In this document: one piece after another, positions 27,881-36,345 of the stretch
Numbering within the stretch: position 1 is the stretch's first letter
Layout of the letters: each line of letters begins with the position of its first letter
From: DASRHT01 sp035293765
GTDB lineage: Bacteria > Chloroflexota > Ktedonobacteria > Ktedonobacterales > Ktedonobacteraceae
Reading direction: 5' to 3'
DNA length: 64,000 nt
Assembly: GCA_035293765.1 (NCBI GenBank)
Contig: DATGMF010000059.1
Location: forward strand, 124,001 to 188,000
Position numbers and translations under genes: made by a program
Notes under the pieces: generated by a model
The model's input: only the letters and a program-made list of their open reading frames with translations
Databases searched by the model: none
Told to the model about the DNA's origin: nothing

Positions 27881-28843
27881 CTATCTCCATGCGCTCGCCT
27901 TATCAAGCTCCGCCATTGTCGCATCATCCAGATGCAGATCCAATGCTCCGAGCAGCTCGTGCGTCTGTTCAACGGAGGTGGCACTGGCAATGGGGGCGGT
28001 AATACCTGGGCGCGCAATAATCCAGGCCAGAGCTACCTGTCCCATTGTGGCTTTCTGCGAGGCGGCTATGAGCTCAAGCTCGTCGAGCAGCTTGAAGCCC
28101 TTCTCGTTCATGTAACGCCGCTGGATATTCTGCGCGCGCGGCGTGGGCGGCATATCCTTATTCTGACCATATTTCCCCGTCAGGAAGCCGCTTGCCAGTG
28201 AAGAGTAGGTGATGACGCCAATCCCCTGCTCGCGGCAGCGCGGCTCCAGCTCTTTCTCGTACGCTTCACGGTTCGCCAGGCTGTACGGCGGCTGCAAGCT
28301 CTCGTAGCGCGCGTAGCCGTGTTGCTGACTGATCTTTAGCGCGTCAGCCAGCCGCGAGGCGGAGTAGTTGGACGCGCCAATATAGCGCACCTTGCCCTGC
28401 TGCACCAGATCATTGAACGCCTGCAAGGTTTCTTCAAGCGGCGTGTCCTGGTCGTCGATGTGGGCCTGGTAGAGATCGATATAATCGGTCTGGAGACGAC
28501 GCAGCGAGTTCTCGCACGATTGCATAATGTGGCGGCGCGAGAGGCCCTGCTGGTTGGGATCGTTGTTCATGCGGCTCCCCACCTTCGTCGCGATCACCAC
28601 GCGCTCGCGATTCTTGCGCTGTGCCATCCAGTTGCCCATAATAGCCTCGGACTCGCCTCCAACATGCCCGCTCACCCAGGTCGAATAGGTATCTGCCGTA
28701 TCAATAAAGTTACCGCCGCCGTGAACGTAGGCGTCAAGCACCGCGAAGGAGGTTGGTTCATCGCAGGTCCAGCCAAATACATTACCGCCCAGGCACAGCG
28801 CCGCGACCTGTAATGGCGTTCGACCAAGATTACGCATCAGCAT
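27881..28843 (-). CDS. Aldo/keto reductase
   Basis: About 320 residues of the NADPH-dependent aldo/keto reductase superfamily (YajO/Gfo-like branch). The tetrad is visible: Asp and Tyr in FIDTADTYSTWVSG, Lys in VVIATKVGS, His in YQAHIDDQDT. Cofactor-binding segments include YIGASNYSASRL and, at the end, ITAPIASATSVEQTHELLGA. I start at ATG 28843, where GAAGGG lies 10 bases upstream; ATG 28837 and 28855 are alternatives and the frame stays open to 28966. Substrate unknown. Separate from the heme operon by 115 bp. Confidence 0.88.
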   Translation of the reverse strand: MLMRNLGRTPLQVAALCLGGNVFGWTCDEPTSFAVLDAYVHGGGNFIDTADTYSTWVSGHVGGESEAIMGNWMAQRKNRERVVIATKVGSRMNNDPNQQGLSRRHIMQSCENSLRRLQTDYIDLYQAHIDDQDTPLEETLQAFNDLVQQGKVRYIGASNYSASRLADALKISQQHGYARYESLQPPYSLANREAYEKELEPRCREQGIGVITYSSLASGFLTGKYGQNKDMPPTPRAQNIQRRYMNEKGFKLLDELELIAASQKATMGQVALAWIIARPGITAPIASATSVEQTHELLGALDLHLDDATMAELDKASAWR

Positions 28844-29106
28844 TTTTTCAAGCATCCCTTCGTTGATAACTATGATAGTTCGCGTGCTACTGCTTTGCGC
28901 TTGCACTCGGACCGGAGAAATTTTTGTTCGTGCGGGAGCATAGCAGGGCTTTGGCGAACTCTGCAATCTCGCTAGATAGTCACTCAGATAGATTATAGCA
29001 CGTAATATGGGTTAGCCTCTTTTTGAGTGAAGAGACCCTAACCCTGGTAGAGTTTGCGCAAAATGTGGTACTATGGTGGTACATCGAGCTATCAAGCTAT
29101 TCATTA

Positions 29107-29153
29107 CAGACGGCCTGAGCGAAGCTAGCCGCGAGAGCGGCGTTGGCCGTCTG
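29107..29153. repeat. Variable-stem hairpin, loop type 1 (copy B1)
   Basis: Arms CAGACGGCC (29107-29115) and GGCCGTCTG (29145-29153) pair perfectly. Loop TGAGCGAAGCTAGC... with inner GCCGC/GCGGC stem, ending GCGTT. Same loop as copy A1, different stem. Confidence 0.8.
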
Positions 29154-29211
29154 CATAGCAAGCCAAGAAGGATAGAGCGAGAGCCGCGCCTCCACCGCCA
29201 ATACTTCGCTT

Positions 29212-29276
29212 CCGCGTTCCTGAGCTGTAGCTCCCCGATTCATCGTGGGAGGCGCGCCAGCAGCGTCGGAACGCGG
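29212..29276. repeat. Variable-stem hairpin, loop type 2 (copy B2)
   Basis: Arms CCGCGTTCC (29212-29220) and GGAACGCGG (29268-29276) pair perfectly. Loop TGAGCTGTA plus core GCTCCCCGATTCATCGTGGG and ending CAGCAGCGTC. Lies 59 bp after B1, the same order and orientation as A1-A2. The whole 28844-29441 space otherwise holds only the icd promoter. Confidence 0.8.
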
Positions 29277-29342
29277 AACGCTTCAAAGTACGCAGGTGCC
29301 GTAGAGTATTGGACGCATGGAGTTTATCACCGTTCCCACGCG

Positions 29343-29388
29343 AACACTCCTGGGACTCTTGTGAGTGTTGGCGTGACTATGCTACACT
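29343..29388 (+). promoter_or_regulatory. icd promoter with overlapping inverted repeat
   Basis: TTGTGA (29359-29364) and TACACT (29383-29388), 18-bp spacer, 54 bp before the icd start. AACACTC (29343-29349) and GAGTGTT (29363-29369) form a 7-bp inverted repeat overlapping the -35 box, placed for repression. Confidence 0.5.
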
Positions 29389-29441
29389 GAGTCAGTTAGA
29401 AATTCAGTCATTCGAGAAAATCGAATCGTAGAGGCAAACGC

Positions 29442-30896
29442 ATGGCACAAAATGTACCGATCACAGTCGCCTATGGAGATGGCATCGGGCCGGAGATTAT
29501 GGCCGCCACTCTCAAAATCATCAGAGCCGCGGGCGCGAGCATCGACGTCGAAGAAATTGAAGTAGGCGAGAAAGTGTATCTGCGCGGTATCAGTTCAGGG
29601 ATAGAACCGAGCGCATGGGAATCGCTGCGTCGCACAAAGGTGTTCCTCAAAGCTCCCATCACAACACCTCAAGGGGGAGGCTATAAGAGCTTAAATGTTA
29701 CTGTCCGCACAGTCTTTGAACTCTATGCCAATGTACGCCCCTGTGTTTCCTACTACCCCTACGTTGATACCAAGAACCCTAACATGGATGTGGTTATTAT
29801 TCGCGAAAACGAAGAAGACCTCTATACTGGCATTGAGTATCGCCAGACCCATGATATGGTGCAAAGTCTTAAATTGATCAGTCGTCCCGGTAGTGAGAAA
29901 ATTGTACGTTACGCCTTTGAGTACGCCAGAAGCAATAACCGCAAAAAAGTTACCTGCTTTATCAAAGACAATATCATGAAGTTGACCGATGGTCTATTTC
30001 ATCGCGTGTTTAACGAGATCGCGGAAGAGTATCCCGATATCACCAGTGAAACATGGATCGTCGATATTGGCTCGGCCAAGCTGGCGGACACGCCGGAAGC
30101 CTTTGACGTGGTGGTCCTGCCCAATCTGTATGGAGATATTCTCTCGGATGTTGCCGCCCAGATCGCGGGCTCGGTCGGCCTGGCAGGCTCGGCCAACATC
30201 GGTGATCGCTGCGCCATGTTCGAGGCCATTCACGGCTCGGCACCACGCCGCGCAGGCCAGAATATCGCCAACCCCTCCGGACTGCTGCTCGGAGCCGTGA
30301 TGATGCTGGTCCACATCGGTCAACCGGATGTCGCTGCCCTCGTCCATAATGCCTGGCTGCGCACGCTTGAGGACGGCATTCATACCTACGACATTTTCGT
30401 TGAAGGCGTGAGCAAACAGAAGGCCAGCACCACCGAATTTGCCGAGGCCATCATCAATCGCCTGGGTCAACAGCCCAAGACGCTCAAACCCGCCAATTAC
30501 AGTTCCGCTCCCAAGCACATTCTGAGCAAGCCACGGAGCAATAACCTGCCTGCCGAGAAGAAAGAACTGGTGGGCGTCGATGTCTTTCTCGACTGGCACA
30601 GCGGAACCGCCGACGAGCTGGGCGCAGCCTTTAAACAGGTTAACGGCGACGGCCTTGAGCTGAAAATGATTACCAACCGTGGAGCAAAGGTCTGGCCCGA
30701 AGGTCTATCCGAGACCTTCTGCACCGACCACTGGCGCTGCCGCTTTCTGGCGCCTCAGCCCAACCAGACGATCAGCCACAACAAAATCGTCTCTCTGCTG
30801 CAACGCGTCCACGAGGCCGGTTATGACTTCATCAAAACCGAGAACCTGTACAACTTCAATGGACGCTCAGGCTATTCGGCAATCCAGGGCGAGTAA
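29442..30896 (+). CDS. icd: Isocitrate dehydrogenase, Thermus-type long form
   Basis: 484 residues. Oxidative decarboxylation of isocitrate to 2-oxoglutarate in the TCA cycle. The first 330 residues are the beta-decarboxylating dehydrogenase fold: YGDGIGPEIM, the substrate loop KSLNVTVRTVFELYANVRP, IIRENEEDLYTGIEY, DNIMKLTDGLF, the metal-site VVLPNLYGDILSDVAAQIAG and the cofactor loop IHGSAPRRAGQNIANPSG. A C-terminal extension of about 140 residues (from LPAEKKELVGVDVFLDW) is the extra domain of the Thermus thermophilus-type enzyme of about 496 residues. Cofactor choice is not decided here. Monocistronic with its own promoter and terminator. Confidence 0.93.
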   Translation: MAQNVPITVAYGDGIGPEIMAATLKIIRAAGASIDVEEIEVGEKVYLRGISSGIEPSAWESLRRTKVFLKAPITTPQGGGYKSLNVTVRTVFELYANVRPCVSYYPYVDTKNPNMDVVIIRENEEDLYTGIEYRQTHDMVQSLKLISRPGSEKIVRYAFEYARSNNRKKVTCFIKDNIMKLTDGLFHRVFNEIAEEYPDITSETWIVDIGSAKLADTPEAFDVVVLPNLYGDILSDVAAQIAGSVGLAGSANIGDRCAMFEAIHGSAPRRAGQNIANPSGLLLGAVMMLVHIGQPDVAALVHNAWLRTLEDGIHTYDIFVEGVSKQKASTTEFAEAIINRLGQQPKTLKPANYSSAPKHILSKPRSNNLPAEKKELVGVDVFLDWHSGTADELGAAFKQVNGDGLELKMITNRGAKVWPEGLSETFCTDHWRCRFLAPQPNQTISHNKIVSLLQRVHEAGYDFIKTENLYNFNGRSGYSAIQGE

Positions 30897-30911
30897 CTTT
30901 TTCCTGAACGC

Positions 30912-30947
30912 AAGAAGCGATGCTTAGACATCTGAGCATCGCTTCTT
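30912..30947 (+). terminator. icd terminator
   Basis: AAGAAGCGATGCT (30912-30924) pairs with AGCATCGCTTCTT (30935-30947), followed by TTATTTTTAT. Its mirror side can also serve the convergent esterase gene. Confidence 0.8.
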
Positions 30948-30997
30948 TTATTTTTATGCTAGCGCCACACACGCATCTGGCACTTGCGGTGACACCA

Positions 30998-32017
30998 TCA
31001 CGGCATCGGATGGTTAATGAAGAAGGTGTACATAGCCTGGGTCGCGCTTGGCCCTTGCGGATCGGTAAAAGAGCCTGCGGTACTGCCACCGGACCAGGCG
31101 TGCCCCATGCCATTTATCGTCCAGTATTCTTGAATCTCCCTGCCATTCGCATCATTCCAGCGCCTCACTTTGAAGGCATGTCCGCCCGGTACCTGCCCGT
31201 TGGTCACGCTACCGGGGCTGCCGAAGCTGGCATTATACGAGCCGCCGGAGGCCAGCCTATCGGTCGTCATCCACTGCTGCACCGCCTGATCGCCATTGAT
31301 AGGGGCGACTACGTTATCGCTCGTGCCGTGAAAAACAATCGTCGGCACGACGCGGGCATTGCTCCCCATCGCGTTAAAGGCCGCCTGCCCCTGCCCCGAA
31401 GGATTTGGCCCGCCAAATAGCAGCACCGAGCCAGCAGTGAAAGGGCTTACCGATGCCTGGTACTCGGTCCCCGAATGAACGCCGATGGCCGCGTAGATAT
31501 CGGGATAGGTTGCCCCCATGATCACGCTCATAGCCGCGCCCGCCGATATTCCCGTGACATATACGCGCCGCGCATCTATCGTCCATTGCGAAGTTGTCTG
31601 CTCCACAAACTGTGTGATGCCCGCGATTACCGCAGGCTCGCCGGAGCCGCGCACTTGGTCCACAGGCAAGAACCAGTTCCAGCAGGATGAGGCATTGAAG
31701 GCTGCCGTCTGCTGTGGATACACGACAATAAAGCGTTGTTGATCCGCCAGATCATCCATTTGCGTGCCTGCCGCCAGATCGCTGGGCGTCTGCAAACAGC
31801 CATGCAGCATCACCACCAGGGGGACAGGGGTACCAGGATGATAGTTTACCGGCGTATAGACAAAAAATGGGTGATTCCCTGCCGGACTGATGAAAACAAA
31901 GCTCTGCCATGTGCCAGAGGCGGCACGAGCGGTTGAGGGAGAGCCCAGGAAGAGACTACAGGCGAGCAAAGCAAGCGTACAAGATAACAAAGCGAAACGT
32001 TTGAGCTGCGGGGACAT
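30998..32017 (-). CDS. Secreted PHB-depolymerase/feruloyl-esterase family hydrolase
   Basis: 339 residues. A signal peptide (about 1-32, ending STARAAS) is followed by an alpha/beta-hydrolase of the esterase PHB family: oxyanion-hole VVMLHGCLQTPSD, nucleophile Ser in VTGISAGAAMSVIM, Asp in FHGTSDNVVAP, His in NGMGHAWSGG. Such enzymes cleave polyhydroxybutyrate oligomers, feruloyl or acetyl esters of xylan. ATG 32017 was chosen because AGGAGGG lies just upstream; the frame is open 20 codons further. Fits the secreted polymer-degrading repertoire seen at 23.7 and 34-37.6 kb. Confidence 0.87.
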   Translation of the reverse strand: MSPQLKRFALLSCTLALLACSLFLGSPSTARAASGTWQSFVFISPAGNHPFFVYTPVNYHPGTPVPLVVMLHGCLQTPSDLAAGTQMDDLADQQRFIVVYPQQTAAFNASSCWNWFLPVDQVRGSGEPAVIAGITQFVEQTTSQWTIDARRVYVTGISAGAAMSVIMGATYPDIYAAIGVHSGTEYQASVSPFTAGSVLLFGGPNPSGQGQAAFNAMGSNARVVPTIVFHGTSDNVVAPINGDQAVQQWMTTDRLASGGSYNASFGSPGSVTNGQVPGGHAFKVRRWNDANGREIQEYWTINGMGHAWSGGSTAGSFTDPQGPSATQAMYTFFINHPMP

Positions 32018-32241
32018 CCTCGTACCCTCCTGCTGAACGAGCAGCACTAGAAGATCAGCCTTGATGGCAACGCACAAGAAACCGGTATATCAAACAAAAG
32101 GAGAAGATGTGATCTCTACTCTCCTCCTGGACGCTGGCCCCGCAAAACATGACAGGTGAGTCATATATTTGTGATATAACAGATAAAGACTGCGTTGTCA
32201 AGCAAATTGGCAAGGGATGATGAGGAAAAAGGTAGAAAAAT

Positions 32242-32631
32242 TTATAACGCACTACTGCTACGAAGCAGCTTATCGATTTTTTGCAGGAGATCGGAGAAAT
32301 CAAAGGGTTTACAGGCTCCCACAATCTTACGCGGCGTCATCTCAGCATAAGGGAGGGGAGGCTGACCCATCAAAAGGGCGGGGATGCTCTGAAGTTCTCG
32401 ACGCAGATGCAGCCTATCGTATAGTTCGATGCCGTTGAGGGAGGGCAAACAATGCCCCAGGATGAAAAGGTGGGGTTTGAAATACTGCGTGAATTTCAAG
32501 GCCGCATAGCTATCGGAGGCATGAAAGACGCGATAAGCTCGCTCGCGCGAAATTCGCTGCATCAGCAGTAAAGCACTCGTCTCGTCGCTATCAACAAGCA
32601 GGATCACTTTACCAATCTCAAAATCTCTCAT
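32242..32631 (-). CDS. Degenerate response-regulator receiver domain
   Basis: 129 residues, a lone receiver (CheY) fold: the acidic pocket is VDSDE (14-17), the strand-5 lysine is in GACKPFD, but where the phosphoacceptor Asp should be the sequence reads HLFILGHCLP, with Gly58; the usual Thr/Ser switch residue is also replaced (ALLMGQ). It therefore should not be phosphorylated in the usual way and may work as a phosphorylation-independent adaptor. There is no output domain and no histidine kinase nearby. Confidence 0.75.
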   Translation of the reverse strand: MRDFEIGKVILLVDSDETSALLLMQRISRERAYRVFHASDSYAALKFTQYFKPHLFILGHCLPSLNGIELYDRLHLRRELQSIPALLMGQPPLPYAEMTPRKIVGACKPFDFSDLLQKIDKLLRSSSAL

Positions 32632-32870
32632 AGGATCATCTATTCGCTCTTCAATATCACGGTTCTACAGGCTTATAAACTTTCCCATTATAGCAAACAG
32701 CACATGAGTTGTTAAGATATATTGCATAGATAAATAGACAAGGCTCCACAATATATCGCCTCACATCCACAGGCCGCAACAAGACTTTGCAGGCTCACCA
32801 CGGTCGGGATGCGGCTAAACAGGGTCCTCTCTATAACTACGTTACAACAGAGCCAAAAGTTGTCACCATG
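32632..32870. other. Intergenic stretch with no recognisable content
   Basis: Lies between the receiver gene start and the terminator of the next - strand gene. It should hold the receiver gene's promoter; I see no clear repeat, RNA gene or ORF. Confidence 0.5.
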
Positions 32871-32912
32871 AAGCAAAGCAGGAGACCTGCTTCCAGAGCT
32901 CCTGCTTTGCTT
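32871..32912 (-). terminator. Long stem at the 3' end of the membrane-protein gene
   Basis: AAGCAAAGCAGGAG (32871-32884) pairs with CTCCTGCTTTGCTT (32899-32912), a perfect 14-bp stem, just past the stop of the gene at 32940. Confidence 0.6.
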
Positions 32913-32939
32913 CGGACTTGATAGCAGTCATAAGCTATG

Positions 32940-33473
32940 CTATGCGCGGCGCGAGCTGCTGCGACCGATCACCCCTCCAATAAGGCCAAAAACGAGTCCG
33001 ATGATCGCGACGACGATGATGGCAGCAATGCTAGCAGTAGCATTTTGCTGGATTTGCGCGTTGGTCATGCTAAACTGCGCCCCCGAAACGGGGAATATGC
33101 TCTGCATGGCGTTAAATGCGGTCAGCGCATTCTGGCGCATCCTATCAACGGCCATAGAGGTCAGGAAAAGGTTAAAGCCGTAGCCAATGAGGAAAGAAAC
33201 GCAGGCAGAGACCAATCCGGCGATGACGCCGCTACCAACTTTGCCGCTGCGCCTGCTGCTGCGGATAGCCGGCCAGATATATAGCACAATGGCAGCGACA
33301 AGCAACACAACGAGGCCGGCAATAATGGCTGCCGTCGAAAACATATATGTATAGACCAGATTGACGGCGATACCTATAATGCCGAGGATTACGCCGAAAA
33401 ACAAACCTGTAAGCAAGGGGTTGCCCCCTCTCGCCATGCTACGTTGCTCCTGTACTTGAAACTCCTGACGCAT
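32940..33473 (-). CDS. Four-helix membrane protein of unknown function
   Basis: 177 residues. A polar N-terminus (about 20 residues, Gln/Glu-rich) is followed by four hydrophobic segments (about 22-46, 49-68, 82-104, 144-170) and a short RSSSRRA tail; a Met/Gln-rich extracytoplasmic loop lies between helices 3 and 4. I do not recognise the family; it looks like a DUF-type glycine-zipper membrane protein. GAAGGAG lies nine bases before ATG 33473, which I prefer over ATG 33491. Confidence 0.7.
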   Translation of the reverse strand: MRQEFQVQEQRSMARGGNPLLTGLFFGVILGIIGIAVNLVYTYMFSTAAIIAGLVVLLVAAIVLYIWPAIRSSRRSGKVGSGVIAGLVSACVSFLIGYGFNLFLTSMAVDRMRQNALTAFNAMQSIFPVSGAQFSMTNAQIQQNATASIAAIIVVAIIGLVFGLIGGVIGRSSSRRA

Positions 33474-33617
33474 TATCTTCTGCTCCTTCATAATCAGTTG
33501 ACTATCTAAAACGACGTTTTTAGATCGGTTGACGCCAGATTCCGTAACACAGCAATTATATGATTACTTGCTACCAGAGAGAAATCTGCCAAACAGAGTG
33601 AACTACAAGGAGATGCT

Positions 33618-33740
33618 ATGAAAATTCCGTTAACTGGTATAGACATCTTGACATATACACCACATCAGGGTACACTCTTGGTAAGATTGATGGATTCCGC
33701 GCTCAGGGCAGGGGCAAACCCTGCCCCTACACGAGATTGA
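33618..33740 (+). CDS. Possible 40-residue small protein or leader
   Basis: ATG 33618 has an excellent AAGGAGATGCT site and the frame runs 40 codons (MKIPLTGIDILTYTP...), ending TGA 33738-33740 inside repeat DNA. Against it: a strong promoter lies inside the frame and the C-terminal third is encoded by a family-2 repeat. May be a fossil or chance frame. Confidence 0.25.
   Translation: MKIPLTGIDILTYTPHQGTLLVRLMDSALRAGANPAPTRD
33648..33676 (+). promoter_or_regulatory. Strong promoter upstream of the chitinase gene
   Basis: TTGACA (33648-33653) and TACACT (33671-33676) with a 17-bp spacer. The next gene is the chitinase, 275 bp downstream, so its leader would contain the repeats at 33705-33822. 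Confidence 0.6.
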
Positions 33741-33822
33741 GGCCATACCGTGGAAAACCCTTGAGGCCATACCGTGAGGAACCCTGACGATTGGGCCATA
33801 TTGTGGGGAACCCTGGCGGTTG
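33705..33822. repeat. Repeats in the chitinase leader
   Basis: A family-2 copy (CAGGGCAGGGGCAAACCCTG then CCCCTACAC, about 33705-33733) followed by three degenerate copies of a 24-30 bp unit TTGAGGCCATACCGTGG..AACCC starting near 33737, 33761 and 33790. Confidence 0.65.
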
Positions 33823-33951
33823 GTTGCCTATCAGATGCAGGATAGGGGCGCGGAATCGAGGTGGGGCGTGGAGAAAATGGGGGCTTGCTTACTAGAATTG
33901 GCTAGTGGCAGGTAAACAGTGCTGGCAGGGACTGCTGGCAAGGAGTAAGAC

Positions 33952-36225
33952 ATGTCAAAGAAGAAGCTGTTTCAACTGGGAGCAGCATTCAGCCTGCTTC
34001 TCTTTACGTGCGTTGGAATGATTCGTATCCCTTCAATCGTTTATGGTGCCACCAATGCTTCAGTTGTCTCCACGCCCACCAATGTGCAGGTAACAGGCAC
34101 CGGGCCGCAATCTATCACACTCTCGTGGTCGGCCTCGACCGATAGCTCGGGGACCGGCGATGTCGCGGCCTATCAGGTTTTTAACGGCTCTAATATTGTG
34201 GCGACTTCAATGGGAACCTCGGTAACAGTTAGTTCGTTACTGCCCTCCAAAAGTTATACGTTTACTGTGCAGGCGTATGACAAAGATGGCAACACCTCCA
34301 CTCAGAGTTCTGCGGTGACGGCCTCGACGCAGGCAGCGAGCGCGCCGCCATTTCAGAGGATCGCCTACTTCGACCAGTGGAGCATTTACGGCAATGCTTA
34401 CTTCCCGTCGAATATCGCCTCCTCGGGCGCAGCTTCGCAGCTAACCGCCATCATCTATGACTTTGAGAATGTCGATCCGAACAATCTGACCTGCTTTGAG
34501 GCCATCAAGGCGTCAGACGCCTCCAATGAGAGCGATCCCAACGCGGGCGACGGAGCGGGCGATGCCTTTGCCGACTATCAGAAGAGCTACAGCTCTAACA
34601 GCGTCGATGGCACCTCAGATTCCTTCAGCCAGCCGATCAAGGGCAACTTCAATCAGTTGCGCGAACTCAAGGTCAAGTTTCCCAATCTGAAGATCTTCCT
34701 CTCGCTCGGCGGCTGGACCTACTCCAAGTACTTCTCGGATGTCGCCGCGACGGCGGCCTCGCGCCAGAAATTCGTGAGCTCCTGTATTGATATGTTCCTC
34801 AAAGGCAATCTGCCAACGGGCATCAGCGGCGACGCTTCGGGCGGTCCGGCCTCGGCAGCGGGCATTTTCGACGGCTTTGATATCGACTGGGAATATCCTG
34901 GTATCATCGGACATGTCGGCAACCATTTTGGACCGCAGGATACAGCCAACTATACGCTGCTGATGCAAGAGTTCCGCAACGAGCTGGATAGCTACGGGGC
35001 GAGCATTGGCAAACACTTCCTGCTGACGGCGGCGGTATCTGCGGGGCAGGATAAGATCGCAAAGATGCAGACCGATCAGATCGGCAAGTACCTGGATTTT
35101 GCTGATGTCATGACTTATGACATGCACGGCGGCTTCGAGGCCACCGGACCCACCAACCTGCAAGATCCGGTTCACGACTCGCCCGGCGATCCATCAAAGG
35201 CTATTGCTCCCGGCAATGAGAAGTACAATATTGATACTGCGATCAAAGCCTGGACGACCGGCCTGCCCGACTACAATATTCCGGGCGGCTTCCCTGCCAG
35301 CAAGCTGGTGATGGGCTTCCCCTTCTATTATCGCGGCTGGACCGGCGTTGCGGCTGGCAGCAACCACGGCCTCTACCAGGCGGCAACCGGACCATCTAGC
35401 GCCTTCTCCATCACCCAAACAGCGGGAGTGGCCGATTACAAAGAACTGGTATCAGCGGGGCTGGTCGGCAATGCCAGCGACAACTTCTTCGATCCTACCA
35501 CTCAGGCATCGTGGATCTATGATGGCACCAACTTCTATACCGGAGATACGCCACAGTCTATCGCGGCCAAGACTGGCTTCATTAAGAACAACGGCCTGGC
35601 CGGTGCCATGATGTTCTCGCTTGACGCAGAGGACCCGGGTGATACCCTGCTAAACGCTATTGCCAACGGTCTGGGCGGCACAGGACCCACGCCTTCGCCC
35701 ACGCCTGTTCCAACCGTCACGCCTACACCTGCGCCAACGTCAACACCGACGCCCGCGCCGACGACTGTGCCCACACCCACGCCGACGCAACAGCCGACGC
35801 CTACACCAACGCAACCGCCAGGCCCAACGCCCACGCCCACTCCCGGGAACCTGGTCGTGAATGGCGGCTTCGAGACCGGCGATTTGAGCGGCTGGACGTG
35901 CAATACGGGGGATATTGTGGTTTCCTCGCCGGTTCATAGTGGTTCGCACGCGCTGCAAATGACGCCGAGCAGTTCGACGACCGGCGAGTGCGATCAGACG
36001 ATTACCGTGCAACCCAACCACACCTATACGCTCTCGGGCTTTGTGAATGGCCCATTCGCGTATATTGGCGTGCAGGGCGGGACTTCCACCTGGACTACGA
36101 GCAGCAGCTATACTCAGCTTAGCGTCACCTTTACCACCAGCTCCTCCCAGACCAGCATCACGATCTTTGTACATGGCTGGTACGCTCAGAACAATGTCTT
36201 CGTGGACGATGTCTCTTTAAGTTGA
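33952..36225 (+). CDS. Secreted GH18 chitinase with FN3 and carbohydrate-binding domains
   Basis: 757 residues in this order: signal peptide (1-33, basic start then LLLFTCVGM), fibronectin-III domain (about 40-125), GH18 catalytic barrel (about 135-580) with the full motif FDGFDIDWEYPG carrying the catalytic Glu, a 60-residue Pro-Thr linker (repeated TPTP), and a C-terminal beta-sandwich of the CBM4/16/CenC type (NLVVNGGFETGDLSGW ... VDDVSLS). Hydrolyses chitin outside the cell. ATG 33952 has AAGGAG at 33938. It is followed 120 bp on by a second chitinase of a different subfamily, and the pair probably works as complementary exo/endo activities on fungal walls or insect chitin. Confidence 0.93.
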   Translation: MSKKKLFQLGAAFSLLLFTCVGMIRIPSIVYGATNASVVSTPTNVQVTGTGPQSITLSWSASTDSSGTGDVAAYQVFNGSNIVATSMGTSVTVSSLLPSKSYTFTVQAYDKDGNTSTQSSAVTASTQAASAPPFQRIAYFDQWSIYGNAYFPSNIASSGAASQLTAIIYDFENVDPNNLTCFEAIKASDASNESDPNAGDGAGDAFADYQKSYSSNSVDGTSDSFSQPIKGNFNQLRELKVKFPNLKIFLSLGGWTYSKYFSDVAATAASRQKFVSSCIDMFLKGNLPTGISGDASGGPASAAGIFDGFDIDWEYPGIIGHVGNHFGPQDTANYTLLMQEFRNELDSYGASIGKHFLLTAAVSAGQDKIAKMQTDQIGKYLDFADVMTYDMHGGFEATGPTNLQDPVHDSPGDPSKAIAPGNEKYNIDTAIKAWTTGLPDYNIPGGFPASKLVMGFPFYYRGWTGVAAGSNHGLYQAATGPSSAFSITQTAGVADYKELVSAGLVGNASDNFFDPTTQASWIYDGTNFYTGDTPQSIAAKTGFIKNNGLAGAMMFSLDAEDPGDTLLNAIANGLGGTGPTPSPTPVPTVTPTPAPTSTPTPAPTTVPTPTPTQQPTPTPTQPPGPTPTPTPGNLVVNGGFETGDLSGWTCNTGDIVVSSPVHSGSHALQMTPSSSTTGECDQTITVQPNHTYTLSGFVNGPFAYIGVQGGTSTWTTSSSYTQLSVTFTTSSSQTSITIFVHGWYAQNNVFVDDVSLS

Positions 36226-36231
36226 TCGCGG

Positions 36232-36255
36232 AGAGGGGGGCCTGCGCTCCCCTCT
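36232..36255 (+). terminator. Hairpin after the first chitinase gene
   Basis: AGAGGGGGG (36232-36240) pairs with CTCCCCTCT (36247-36255), nearly perfect, followed by GTTGTTCG. A TATAAT at 36284-36289 just beyond it is a likely -10 box for the second chitinase gene; its -35 is unclear. Confidence 0.5.
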
Positions 36256-36345
36256 GTTGTTCGTACAACTTTTGGCGATGAAGTATAATAGATACCCTCA
36301 TTGGACCCGCCTTTATTGTGTCCATATGGAGCGAAGGAAAACACC

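Noticed and set aside
29073..29390. 105-residue frame before icd
   Set aside because: It runs through both variable-stem hairpins and the icd promoter; not a real gene.
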